Shown here: in pieces, positions 52,056-60,032 of the stretch
Numbering within the stretch: the stretch's first letter is position 1
How the letters are laid out: the number at the start of each line of letters is the position of its first letter
Assembly: GCF_015831355.1 (NCBI RefSeq)
Contig: NZ_JADWYR010000002.1
Coordinates: forward strand, 1,612,001-1,676,000
From: Panacibacter microcysteis
GTDB lineage: Bacteria; Bacteroidota; Bacteroidia; Chitinophagales; Chitinophagaceae
Direction: 5' to 3'
DNA length: 64,000 nucleotides
The notes under the pieces: generated by a model
Databases searched by the model: none
What the model saw: only the letters and a program-made list of their open reading frames with translations
What the model was told of the DNA's origin: nothing
Translations under genes and position numbers: made by a program

Positions 52056-52155
52056 AAATAAGCCCCCTCTTGTTCTAAATATAAAAGAACATTTTTTGAA
52101 GTGGTTAAATAATTGCAGGCTGACTGTAACCGCGGTGATGCCCATTGTGATGCAG

Positions 52156-52208
52156 ATGAAAGGATTGCGACGCAAGGGACGATGCCATGAAATACAACAG
52201 CCGGTATC
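52156..52208 (+). repeat. Dispersed repeat copy 18 (GCGACGC form, divergent flank)
   Basis: GATGAAAGGATTGCGACGCA, then GGGACGATGCCA and CAACAGCCGG. Shares the GAAAGGATTGCGACGC variant with copy 11; between the subunit-3 and GMC genes. Confidence 0.82.
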
Positions 52209-52276
52209 ATAATTTTTGTATTGAAAGAACTTTACAACCCGTAACGCTTTTGGGGCTGTGTAAGATGCCCGGAGAT

Positions 52277-54013
52277 TTACAGGTTCTTTTTCTTCATTTC
52301 ATCCACGATATACTCGCTTGTACGCATAGAAAGCGCAAGGATCGTCCAGGTAATATTTTTATCTGCCTGGGAAACGAACTGACCACCATCTACGCAGAAT
52401 ACATTTTTGCAATCGTGCGCCTGCGCCCATTTGTTCAAGGCAGACTTACGCGGATCACTGCCCATGCGAACGGTGCCGGCTTCATGAATAATATTGCCCG
52501 GTGCATGTAAACCATAATTGTTTTCCGGGCCATCATCTCCACCCCATGTTATAACAGCACCCATGGAGTGCAGTATTTCTGTAAAGGTTTCTTTCATGTG
52601 TTTAGCCTGCTTGATCTCGTACTCAGACGGCTTAACATTGAAACGCAGAACAGGAATACCGTATTTATCCACCACGTTCGGATCTATCTCGCAAAGGTTA
52701 TGTTCAAAAGCAATGGCCTCTCCCCTGCCTGCCATGCCCACATGCGACCCGAAGAAGAAACGGTAATCTTCTTTAAGTGAAGCGCCGTAACCACCGGCCT
52801 CTTTTTGTTTACCCTTTACTTTATAGGTACCATTAAGGTTTTCTATACCCCATTGGAAACCATACACAGGCTGCCCAAAACCTCCGCCGTATTCAATATG
52901 GTAGCCGCGTGGGAAATCAAGTTTTTTATTGTCGAGCCACCATGGTGTATAAACGTGCATGCCACCTACCCCATCTTCGTTGTAGCGTTTGCGGTCAAAG
53001 AGTTCAGGGATGATACCACCCATATCGGCACCGGTAGAATCGTGCAGGTATTTACCTACCACACCACTGCTGTTGGCAAGCCCGTTCTGGTGACGGGCAG
53101 ATTTGGAATTCAATAATAAACGGGCACTTTCGCAGGCACTGGCTGCAAGAATAACTGTTCTTCCTTCTATCTGGTACTCCTGCATATCCAGTGTATTTAC
53201 ATAAGATACACCAGTGGCCAGGCCATCTTTATTGGTCATTACTTCACGCACCATTGCGTGGGGTAATACATCGAGGTTGCCGGTTTTTAAAGCCGGGATA
53301 ACCAATGCTGAAGAAGAAGAGAAATCTGCATAGGCTTTACAGCTTCTGCCACACTGTGCACAGAAGAAGCATTCGCCACGTTCATTGTTGATCTTCTTTG
53401 TCAGTATGGAAAGGCGTGAAGGAATAACAGGAACACCGATGTTACCTGCTGCCTTTTTAATGAAGAGTTCATGCAAACGGGGTTTTGGCGGCGGCAGGAA
53501 AAAACCATCGGGATCATTTTCCAACCCTTCATTGGTGCCAAATACACCGAGCATTTTATCGATCTTGTCGTAATAAGGTTTTACATCGTCGTAACTGATT
53601 GGCCAGTCATCTCCAAGGCCGTCAATACTTTTGCGTTTGAAATCTTTAGGACCAAACCGCAGCGAAATTCTGCCCCAGTGGTTGGTACGGCCGCCCAACA
53701 TTCTTGCACGCCACCATTCCCATTGGGTACCTTCTGCGTGGGTGTATGGCTCGCCATCAATTTCCCATCCCCAGTAGCATCCGTCAAAATCACCAAACGG
53801 GCGAAACTTTGTACTTGCACCACGGCGGGGAGATTCCCACGGGTTTCTTAACTGGTTAGAGTCTTTTGCAGGGTCGTACATAGGACCCGCCTCGAGCAAA
53901 CATACTTTCAAACCTGCATTGGCCAATACATACGCTGCCATACCACCGCCGGCCCCAGAGCCTACGATGAGTGCATCATACTTCTTCGCCTCTTTTTTTA
54001 CCGAAATGCCCAT
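52277..54013 (-). CDS. GMC-family FAD-dependent oxidoreductase (gluconate/glucoside dehydrogenase large subunit type)
   Basis: A 578-residue flavoprotein of the GMC family. The N-terminal FAD-binding motif is DALIVGSGAGGGMAAYVL (GSGAGGG near 18-24), and the C-terminal block NVFCVDGGQFVSQADKNITWTILALSMRTSEY is the conserved GMC end; the active-site region near HEAGTVRMGSDP and the IHEAGT motif are typical. There is no Tat signal in this subunit, which fits export with the subunit-3 partner (51387-52055). Candidate reactions are oxidation of gluconate, sugar or glycosides, including 3-keto-sugar formation. No cytochrome c subunit is encoded nearby in the window. Confidence 0.92.
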   Translation of the reverse strand: MGISVKKEAKKYDALIVGSGAGGGMAAYVLANAGLKVCLLEAGPMYDPAKDSNQLRNPWESPRRGASTKFRPFGDFDGCYWGWEIDGEPYTHAEGTQWEWWRARMLGGRTNHWGRISLRFGPKDFKRKSIDGLGDDWPISYDDVKPYYDKIDKMLGVFGTNEGLENDPDGFFLPPPKPRLHELFIKKAAGNIGVPVIPSRLSILTKKINNERGECFFCAQCGRSCKAYADFSSSSALVIPALKTGNLDVLPHAMVREVMTNKDGLATGVSYVNTLDMQEYQIEGRTVILAASACESARLLLNSKSARHQNGLANSSGVVGKYLHDSTGADMGGIIPELFDRKRYNEDGVGGMHVYTPWWLDNKKLDFPRGYHIEYGGGFGQPVYGFQWGIENLNGTYKVKGKQKEAGGYGASLKEDYRFFFGSHVGMAGRGEAIAFEHNLCEIDPNVVDKYGIPVLRFNVKPSEYEIKQAKHMKETFTEILHSMGAVITWGGDDGPENNYGLHAPGNIIHEAGTVRMGSDPRKSALNKWAQAHDCKNVFCVDGGQFVSQADKNITWTILALSMRTSEYIVDEMKKKNL

Positions 54014-54057
54014 AATTGAATTACAATTGGAGGTTATTAATATACTTGTTTTTGTTA

Positions 54058-54106
54058 GCCAGCTTTAGCAATACTGTTCAGCTCCGGTTGTGTCACTCAC
54101 TTGTAC
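54058..54106 (-). repeat. Dispersed repeat copy 19 (GTGACAC form)
   Basis: Outer end degenerate (GCCAGCTTTAGCAATAC), core GGTTGTGTCACTCACTTGTAC. It lies in the divergent gap between the GMC and gluconokinase genes. Confidence 0.85.
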
Positions 54107-54275
54107 TGTTACATCTATATGCAACTATTAATATCCTGTTAAATAACCAACTTCTAATTGAAATAAATGGAAGCAGTGAGGCGCAAAAGCATTCGCTGAT
54201 AGCTGCTGTGAAAGTATGACATTATAGATAACAACAAAGGCTTTTTTTATTAGCCACTTCAACTATTTTAGCAGC

Positions 54276-55772
54276 ATGCAACATTTTATTGCCATTGACC
54301 TTGGCACTACACATTCTAAGGCGGTAATTGCAGACGGGCAGGGATCTGTTATGCATGTTGCCAAAGCAAATGTAGTATCGCTTATTGAAGAAGACGGGGC
54401 TCACACGCAGGATGCAGAAGCCATCTATAACAACGTCGTTCAACTACTGCAGGAGTCTTGTGCCTTCTCCGTTGCTGCCGGCGCACGCATTGCCTGTGTA
54501 AGTTTCAGCGCGGCCATGCATAGTTTCCTGGCTGTAGACAGCAGTGGTAAACCGCTGATGCCTGCAATGACGTGGGCAGACAGCCGTAGTAAAAAATATG
54601 CGCAACAACTGAGGCCCACCGAACAGGGAAAAGATATCTATAAAAATACAGGTACCGCCATACATACCATGTCGCCACTGTGCAAACTATTATGGCTGAA
54701 AAATGAACGCCCTGCACTATTTAACGAAGCTGCAAAATTTATCTCGATCAAAGAATACATATGCTTCCGGCTGTTTGATACATATATCATTGATGAGGGT
54801 ATTGCATCTGCTACTGGTCTTTACAATATCTATTCCCATGCCTGGCACACACCTTCACTTATGCTTGCCGGGATTGATGAACAGAAACTATCCGCCGTTG
54901 TAGCAACCACGCATGTAGAAACAAATGTAAATGCTACTGTAAAACAAATGCTCGCACTGCCGTACGATGTGCCGTTTGTAATGGGCGGCAACGATGGCTG
55001 TCTCGCCAATCTTGGTTGTGGTGCACTTACACCAGGTACGGCTGTGTTAACACTGGGCACCAGTGGCGCGGTGCGGCTAACAATTCCTGCACCTGCAATA
55101 AAACCGTTGAATGGATTGTTCCGCTACATTCTTACAAAAGACCTGTATGTAACAGGCGGACCAATAAACAACGGCGGTGCTGCACTTGAGTGGTTTGCTA
55201 CCAACATGCTGCAGAAGCCATTGAATGAAGGTGACAACTTTAATGATGTAATGCAACTGGCTGCCACTGCAGATGCCGCCAGCGAAGGTGTTTTTTTTCA
55301 GCCTTACCTGTTGGGAGAACGTGCACCCGTGTGGGACGAAGACAGTTGTGGTATATTCTACGGTTTAAAAGCCCATCACAAACCGGCGCATCTTACAAGG
55401 GCTGTTATTGAAGGTATTTCTTTTTCATTATTGCAGATCATGCAAAACATCGAACAGCAAAACAACGATATTGGCGCTGTTTACATCAGCGGCTTTGTTA
55501 CGCAGTCAGATTTCTGGCTGCAATTGCTGGCAGACATGTTTGGCAAAAAAGTGATCTTGAATGACATTGCAGATGCATCGGCATTGGGTGCCGCTTTTAT
55601 AGGTATGACCGCTACGGGTTTTGTAAAGGATATCACTGATGTAAAGCAGTTTATCTCCACTGACAAGGTGTTTCATCCAAACCCCGCCGTGCATGGTGTT
55701 TATGAGAAAAGTTTCCGGAAGTACTTGCAAATCTACCCAGCCATGCAGCATATAAGTAAAGAGATAATGTAG
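54276..55772 (+). CDS. FGGY-family carbohydrate kinase, probably gluconokinase
   Basis: A 498-residue sugar kinase with two ribonuclease-H-like domains. The N-terminal phosphate motif is AIDLGTTHSKAV, and the catalytic base is D240 in VMGGNDGCLANLG. The segment FSAAMHSFLAVDSSGKPLMPAMTWADSRS matches the gluconokinase branch of FGGY enzymes. It is divergent from the GMC oxidoreductase gene with a 262-base gap holding a dispersed repeat, which supports a role in gluconate or related acid metabolism; xylulokinase is the main alternative. The stop codon merges with a dispersed repeat at 55771. Confidence 0.87.
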   Translation: MQHFIAIDLGTTHSKAVIADGQGSVMHVAKANVVSLIEEDGAHTQDAEAIYNNVVQLLQESCAFSVAAGARIACVSFSAAMHSFLAVDSSGKPLMPAMTWADSRSKKYAQQLRPTEQGKDIYKNTGTAIHTMSPLCKLLWLKNERPALFNEAAKFISIKEYICFRLFDTYIIDEGIASATGLYNIYSHAWHTPSLMLAGIDEQKLSAVVATTHVETNVNATVKQMLALPYDVPFVMGGNDGCLANLGCGALTPGTAVLTLGTSGAVRLTIPAPAIKPLNGLFRYILTKDLYVTGGPINNGGAALEWFATNMLQKPLNEGDNFNDVMQLAATADAASEGVFFQPYLLGERAPVWDEDSCGIFYGLKAHHKPAHLTRAVIEGISFSLLQIMQNIEQQNNDIGAVYISGFVTQSDFWLQLLADMFGKKVILNDIADASALGAAFIGMTATGFVKDITDVKQFISTDKVFHPNPAVHGVYEKSFRKYLQIYPAMQHISKEIM

Positions 55773-55819
55773 CCGGCTGTTATGCTTCTATCGGCTGTGG
55801 TTGTGTCACTCACTTGTAC
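55771..55819 (-). repeat. Dispersed repeat copy 20 (GTGACAC form)
   Basis: AGCCGGCTGTTATGCTTC outer end begins inside the TAG stop of the gluconokinase gene; core GGTTGTGTCACTCACTTGTAC. Followed by AACAACGATACTGC as in copy 22. Confidence 0.92.
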
Positions 55820-55887
55820 TGCACCGCTTTACTGAACAACGATACTGCAATACCAACAGCGTTAATTTCAAATAAGGCTTTAAATAT

Positions 55888-55925
55888 AATTTCCGTTGAA
55901 TGCGCATGCGCATTCAACGGAAATT
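55888..55925. terminator. Perfect 38-bp palindrome, probable terminator of the DUF2383 gene
   Basis: Arms of 19 bp without spacer (55888-55906 and 55907-55925) are exact inverted copies, with GCGCATGCGC at the centre. The end is 11 bases from the stop of the minus-strand 55937 gene. The minus-strand sequence beyond the stem (ATATTTAAAG) is only weakly T-rich, so termination would not be classical. A protein-binding or mRNA-stabilising role is also possible. Confidence 0.7.
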
Positions 55926-55936
55926 GCATGATTTTC

Positions 55937-56392
55937 TTATGCGTATTGATCGCGTAAAGCTTTTACTTCGTTGTGAGAAGCAAGCAAAACAGCCCGTTGT
56001 TTCTCGAGCATTTCACGGATGTAAGCAGGCAGATGTTCTGAAGAAAGTGCATCTTCATACGCTCTTTGCGCAGCATCTTCGCCAAATTCACAGCTTTCAA
56101 GAATAGCATGACTGCTTTTTGCTGTAAAGGCAGCTTTAACATCCATCCATACACGGTAAATTTTTCCTCTGTTTGTGGTACCGGTTTCCATGTCTTTCCC
56201 TAACACCTGCACTTCTGTTCCCAGTTCCAGTTTGCATTGATGACTTTGGCCAACAAGCCCGGTGAAGAGTATTTTAAGATCTTCGTCTTCATCTTTCAAT
56301 TCTTTTACTGCTTTTTCATATCCAACAATACGGTCGTTGTGAATTTCTATCAGATCGTTGAGGATTTCTGCAGTTTCTGCTGAATTATTCAT
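55937..56392 (-). CDS. DUF2383 / PA2169-like four-helix-bundle protein
   Basis: A 151-residue protein from ATG 56392 (MNNSAETAEILNDLIEIHNDRIVGYEKAVKEL); another ATG at 56407 adds five residues. It is a helical, acidic protein with ferritin-like spacing of glutamates and histidines (HNDRIVGYE, HQCKLELGTEV, CEFGEDAA). PA2169-like proteins are stress-associated and of unknown function. It stands convergent to the kinase gene with a repeat and the palindrome between. Confidence 0.85.
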   Translation of the reverse strand: MNNSAETAEILNDLIEIHNDRIVGYEKAVKELKDEDEDLKILFTGLVGQSHQCKLELGTEVQVLGKDMETGTTNRGKIYRVWMDVKAAFTAKSSHAILESCEFGEDAAQRAYEDALSSEHLPAYIREMLEKQRAVLLASHNEVKALRDQYA

Positions 56393-56466
56393 AATAAATA
56401 TTTTCATTAAAGCTTAAACTATCGTGCCACCATTCTGCAAAGCCGCGTTAAGTGATGGTTTGCCGC

Positions 56467-56482
56467 CCGGGCACTTGCCCGG
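56467..56482 (+). other. GC-rich hairpin in the leader of the DUF4385 gene
   Basis: CCGGGCA and TGCCCGG flank CT, giving a compact 7-bp stem 29 bases upstream of the start codon at 56512. It is not followed by a T-run of terminator type. It may structure the 5' leader; significance is uncertain. Confidence 0.35.
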
Positions 56483-56511
56483 AAGGTTTGATTTTTGTTA
56501 CACAAATGATT

Positions 56512-57012
56512 ATGCCTTTTGCAAAATTTGATTACAGTCTTGACTACAAAAATCTTGACCTGCGTAAGCAGCCCGGGTTGTACAGAACAGGTTTGGGTGA
56601 GCAGGGCGTGTTGCTGGCAGAACCCTATAAATCTGAAATACTGCCCTATTGGAAATTTAAAACACCAAAGGAAGCTAAAACATCAGCCAAAAAAATATAC
56701 GCGCTGTTTCTTGGCTATAGAAAACAACATGATTTTATAGGTATGGATATGGCAAGAAAATTTATCCAGATGGGGTTTACACGCAGCCGTCGTTACGCCA
56801 ATCATAAGTCTGGCAAAAAATACAAAGGCCCGGTACCTGCAGATAAGAAAGGTAAAAGTGGCAGCCATGGCCGGGAGCAATTGCCATTGCAAATCGATGA
56901 AGCCAAGGCAGAGAGCGCACTTATTTTTAAATCATTCTTAGAACGGGTAAAGCGCGACAAAACATACATGCATGCCTTAGCTGCACATAAGGAGCAATAC
57001 AAAACAAAATAA
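56512..57012 (+). CDS. DUF4385 family protein
   Basis: A 166-residue basic protein from ATG 56512 (MPFAKFDYSLDYKNLDLRKQPG); an ATG two codons upstream is also possible. It matches DUF4385 by the opening, the block RKFIQMGFTRSRRYANHKSGKKYKGPVPADKKG, and its general length. Function is unknown; the lysine- and arginine-rich middle suggests nucleic-acid or anionic-ligand binding, which is only inference. It is convergent with the NUDIX gene, the stops 12 bases apart. Confidence 0.85.
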   Translation: MPFAKFDYSLDYKNLDLRKQPGLYRTGLGEQGVLLAEPYKSEILPYWKFKTPKEAKTSAKKIYALFLGYRKQHDFIGMDMARKFIQMGFTRSRRYANHKSGKKYKGPVPADKKGKSGSHGREQLPLQIDEAKAESALIFKSFLERVKRDKTYMHALAAHKEQYKTK

Positions 57013-57024
57013 CGAAGGCCTGTA

Positions 57025-57453
57025 TTATACGATATTGGCAGATGCCTGCGCATTCATCCATTTCTCTATCAGCATAGGATAAAATGATAGTGCCAAAGGC
57101 AATTCATATAGTTCATTTAAAGTAAACCATGCAAGTGCCGTATGCTCATCTGAAGTATTAGCAGGCTGTCCTTCCCATGCAGTGATCATGTAAATATGAT
57201 AGGTGAAATAATCCTGGTTGTTTGCATCCCACACATCTGTAACGGTAAGCAGTTCTGCATTTTTTACAATGATACCGGTTTCTTCAAAAGTTTCTCTTAT
57301 CAATGTATCATAAATATCTTCACCGGTTTCTGCATGTCCGCCGGCAATATCCCATACGCCGGGTGCCCATTTCTTTTTTGCTGAGCGCCTGCCGAACAAA
57401 AACCTGTTTTCTTTCATGATAAAACCTCCTGCACAAATCTTCAGCTTGCCCAT
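57025..57453 (-). CDS. NUDIX hydrolase
   Basis: A 142-residue protein with a Nudix box at 39-61 (GHAETGEDIYDTLIRETFEETG with all conserved E, R and G residues in the G-x5-E-x7-RE-x2-EE-x-G spacing). Such enzymes hydrolyse nucleoside diphosphates linked to other groups; the substrate is not predictable. It lies convergent to the DUF4385 gene. A dispersed repeat is about 115 bases upstream of its start. Confidence 0.93.
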   Translation of the reverse strand: MGKLKICAGGFIMKENRFLFGRRSAKKKWAPGVWDIAGGHAETGEDIYDTLIRETFEETGIIVKNAELLTVTDVWDANNQDYFTYHIYMITAWEGQPANTSDEHTALAWFTLNELYELPLALSFYPMLIEKWMNAQASANIV

Positions 57454-57566
57454 TGTTTGCTTTTATAATTGTTGTGCAAAGACCGTGCATGATTGTATTT
57501 GATAGCCGGCCATAAAGCAGACTTTGAAAACGGCGCATGCTTTACCATGCCGACGCACTTGCTGCA

Positions 57567-57610
57567 GTACAAGTGAGTGACACAACAGGCGATGATAGTA
57601 GCAATGCAGC
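57567..57610 (+). repeat. Dispersed repeat copy 21 (GTGACAC form)
   Basis: GTACAAGTGAGTGACACAAC, AGGCGATGATAGTAG and CAATGCAGC; in the divergent gap between the NUDIX and FAD/NAD(P) genes. Confidence 0.9.
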
Positions 57611-57704
57611 TTACTACATTATAAATACAATACAGGTTTGGCTTATAACTTGATTAACTTATTTACAACTGTTTGAATGCAAAAACAATTTTCACTTTAA
57701 CCTT

Positions 57705-59486
57705 ATGGAATTGAGAAATAATTACAGGCGCTTTGCGATTATTGGCGGAGGCCCTTCGGGTATGTTTATGTTTAAAAGACTTATTGAATCAGGACTGGAA
57801 AACTTAGACATAACCATCTATGAAGCCAGCGAAAGCCTTGGTAAAGGGATGCCTTACAGCCATACCGGTGCAAACCATGAGCATATAACCAATGTGTCTG
57901 ACAACGAAATACCAGCGCTTGTAACATCTGTTGAAGACTGGCTGCATAGCGCACCAACAGAAGTTTTAAAGGCATTTGACATAACGCCTGCGAAGTTTAA
58001 CGAGTACAAAGTTTTACCCAGGCTCTTTTTTGGAGAATATCTTTCCGCACAATTTGAACTGCTGATTAAACTGGCAACAAAAAAGAAAATAAAAGTGCAG
58101 GTGCATTTGAATACGCCGGTTGAAGATGTGTCAGACAATATGATAAGTGAAAAAGTGACCGTTACTGCTGGGGAAAGCACCACCGTTTTTGATGCAGTCA
58201 TCATTTGCACCGGTCACAACTGGCCGTTGAAAAACGAAGGCAAAATTCCCGGGTATTTTGATTCACCTTATCCGCCTTCGAAACTGGCCAGGCAGGTGAA
58301 TTTTCCTGTTGCAATTAAAGGTGCTTCGCTAACTGCGATAGATGCTGTGCGTACGCTTGCAAGAAGCAATGGCAGCTTTTACAAAAACAAAGATGGCATG
58401 TTGTGTTATAAAGTGCATGAAAATAGTGAAGGCTTTAAAATTGTATTGCATTCAAAAGATGGATTATTGCCTGCAGTGCGCTTTCACCTCGAAGACTCGC
58501 ACCTTTCAAATGAATCTATGCTAACAAGCGATGCATTAAAAAAACACATGCAGCAAAACGACGGGTTTGTATCGCTGGATTACCTGTTTGAATGGAATTT
58601 TAAAGAGCCGATCAGGAAGCATGACCCTGCATTTTATGATGAGATAAAAGACATGACACTGGAAGCTTTTGTAGAAAGCATGATGGATATGCGTGAAAAC
58701 ATAGACGCTTTTAACCTGCTGAAAGCGGAGTACACAGAAGCGGAACAATCCATTAAAAGGAGGCAGTCTGTGTATTGGAAGGAAATGCTGGCGGTATTAA
58801 GCTTTGCGATGAATTACCCGGCGAAACATTTGTCTGCCGAAGATATGCTACGATTGAAGAAAGTGCTGATGCCGCTTATTTCTATTGTAATAGCCTTTGT
58901 ACCGCAGAGTTCCTGCCGCGAAATTATTGCACTGCATGATGCCGGTGTTTTATCACTGATAGCGGTTGACGAAAAAAGTGATGCCAAACCGCATGATGAA
59001 GAAGGTGCGGTCTATCACTATGATCATAATGGTGAAAAAAGTGAGACGCATTATAGAATGTTTGTCGATTGTGTAGGCCAGCCACATTTATCTATTAAAG
59101 ATTTTCCTTTTGAAAGCCTCGTAAAGAACGGAACATTATCGCCAGCAAGAATCAGGTTCAGGTCTGAAGAGGAAGGCCGCAATGCTATGCAAAATGGCAA
59201 TAAACAGGTAGAGGCTGATGCCGGCGGCGCTTATTTTTTACAGGTGCCAGGTATAACAATAGATGACCAGTTTCGTGCAGTTGACATGTATGGCGCTGTG
59301 AATGATCGTGTGTATATCATGGCGGTGCCTTATATCGGTGGTTACAATCCTGATTATTCGGGGCTGGATTTTGGTGAAGCGGCCTCTGAGAAGATAATGA
59401 CCGGCATCGAAAACGCTCACAGGAAGGCGAACGTTGACGGTCAGCTATCACCCGACCATTTATCTACGGCGTCCGGTTTAAAATAA
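57705..59486 (+). CDS. FAD/NAD(P)-binding protein (PF13454 type)
   Basis: A 593-residue protein with a dinucleotide-binding motif at the N-terminus (FAIIGGGPSGMFMFKRL, GGGPSG at about 14-19) and the family block YEASESLGKGMPYSHTGANHEHITNVSDNEIP. This matches the FAD-NAD(P)-binding family found in actinobacterial and Bacteroidota oxidoreductases and related hydroxyacyl or antibiotic-associated proteins. A second conserved block is VIICTGHNWPLKNEGKIPGYF. The substrate is unknown. Its 3' end overlaps the convergent DUF1543 gene by 46 bases. Confidence 0.85.
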   Translation: MELRNNYRRFAIIGGGPSGMFMFKRLIESGLENLDITIYEASESLGKGMPYSHTGANHEHITNVSDNEIPALVTSVEDWLHSAPTEVLKAFDITPAKFNEYKVLPRLFFGEYLSAQFELLIKLATKKKIKVQVHLNTPVEDVSDNMISEKVTVTAGESTTVFDAVIICTGHNWPLKNEGKIPGYFDSPYPPSKLARQVNFPVAIKGASLTAIDAVRTLARSNGSFYKNKDGMLCYKVHENSEGFKIVLHSKDGLLPAVRFHLEDSHLSNESMLTSDALKKHMQQNDGFVSLDYLFEWNFKEPIRKHDPAFYDEIKDMTLEAFVESMMDMRENIDAFNLLKAEYTEAEQSIKRRQSVYWKEMLAVLSFAMNYPAKHLSAEDMLRLKKVLMPLISIVIAFVPQSSCREIIALHDAGVLSLIAVDEKSDAKPHDEEGAVYHYDHNGEKSETHYRMFVDCVGQPHLSIKDFPFESLVKNGTLSPARIRFRSEEEGRNAMQNGNKQVEADAGGAYFLQVPGITIDDQFRAVDMYGAVNDRVYIMAVPYIGGYNPDYSGLDFGEAASEKIMTGIENAHRKANVDGQLSPDHLSTASGLK

Positions 59487-60010
59487 CCAAGGTGTATCTC
59501 ATCTTCGGATAGTCCTTCCTGCAGTTGTAGCGATACATGATACTGCTGCCTCATGCCGGCAGGCAGGATGTCCTGTATTTCGTACACGTCATCTACATCT
59601 ACCCCGTACTTATCATCGATATGTGCGGGTGCACCCTTAAAACCTGTGTGCCTGTAAAACGCTGTTTGCTTTGCCTGCCTGATGGCATCTCCCTTACTGG
59701 TTGCAGCTGCAATTATCTTGTAATGAAATTCCTCGAATTCACCATGCCGGTAGCCGCCGAGGTTCAGGAAGAAAAGCCTCGTATTATTTGCTGGCGGTGC
59801 CTCGGTTGTAACATGCACGCCAAAACCCGCTACGTTGCTCACTACACGCCATGCATCAATATGTAATGAACGGCCTGCTTCCGGCCACCACTCAATAATA
59901 CCCGGCAGCAGTTCTTTTACATTGCTACCGATCGCAAAGTACACATCATGTTGTTCGGTGTTGCGACCCGTTGGTAAACAACCGGCCAGGAACATATATA
60001 ATCTGGGCAT
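59441..60010 (-). CDS. DUF1543 family protein
   Basis: A 189-residue soluble protein starting MPRLYMFLAGCLPTGRNTEQHDVYFAIG, a hallmark of DUF1543. It has the strands RLFFLNLGGYRHGEFEEFHYK and VDVDDVYEIQDIL. The function of the family is not known. It overlaps the FAD/NAD(P) gene by 46 bases at the 3' ends and is 22 bases downstream of the PAS kinase gene on the same strand, so the two may be co-transcribed. Confidence 0.87.
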   Translation of the reverse strand: MPRLYMFLAGCLPTGRNTEQHDVYFAIGSNVKELLPGIIEWWPEAGRSLHIDAWRVVSNVAGFGVHVTTEAPPANNTRLFFLNLGGYRHGEFEEFHYKIIAAATSKGDAIRQAKQTAFYRHTGFKGAPAHIDDKYGVDVDDVYEIQDILPAGMRQQYHVSLQLQEGLSEDEIHLGYFKPDAVDKWSGDS

Positions 60011-60032
60011 GCTTAAAATTTACGTAAGACGA

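Noticed and set aside
52187-52510. 107-codon plus-strand frame before the end of the GMC gene
   Set aside because: It lies opposite the GMC coding sequence and starts in a dispersed repeat; no family features.
54016-54219. 67-codon frame in the divergent gap before the gluconokinase gene
   Set aside because: It is read through repeat copy 19 and has no recognisable features.
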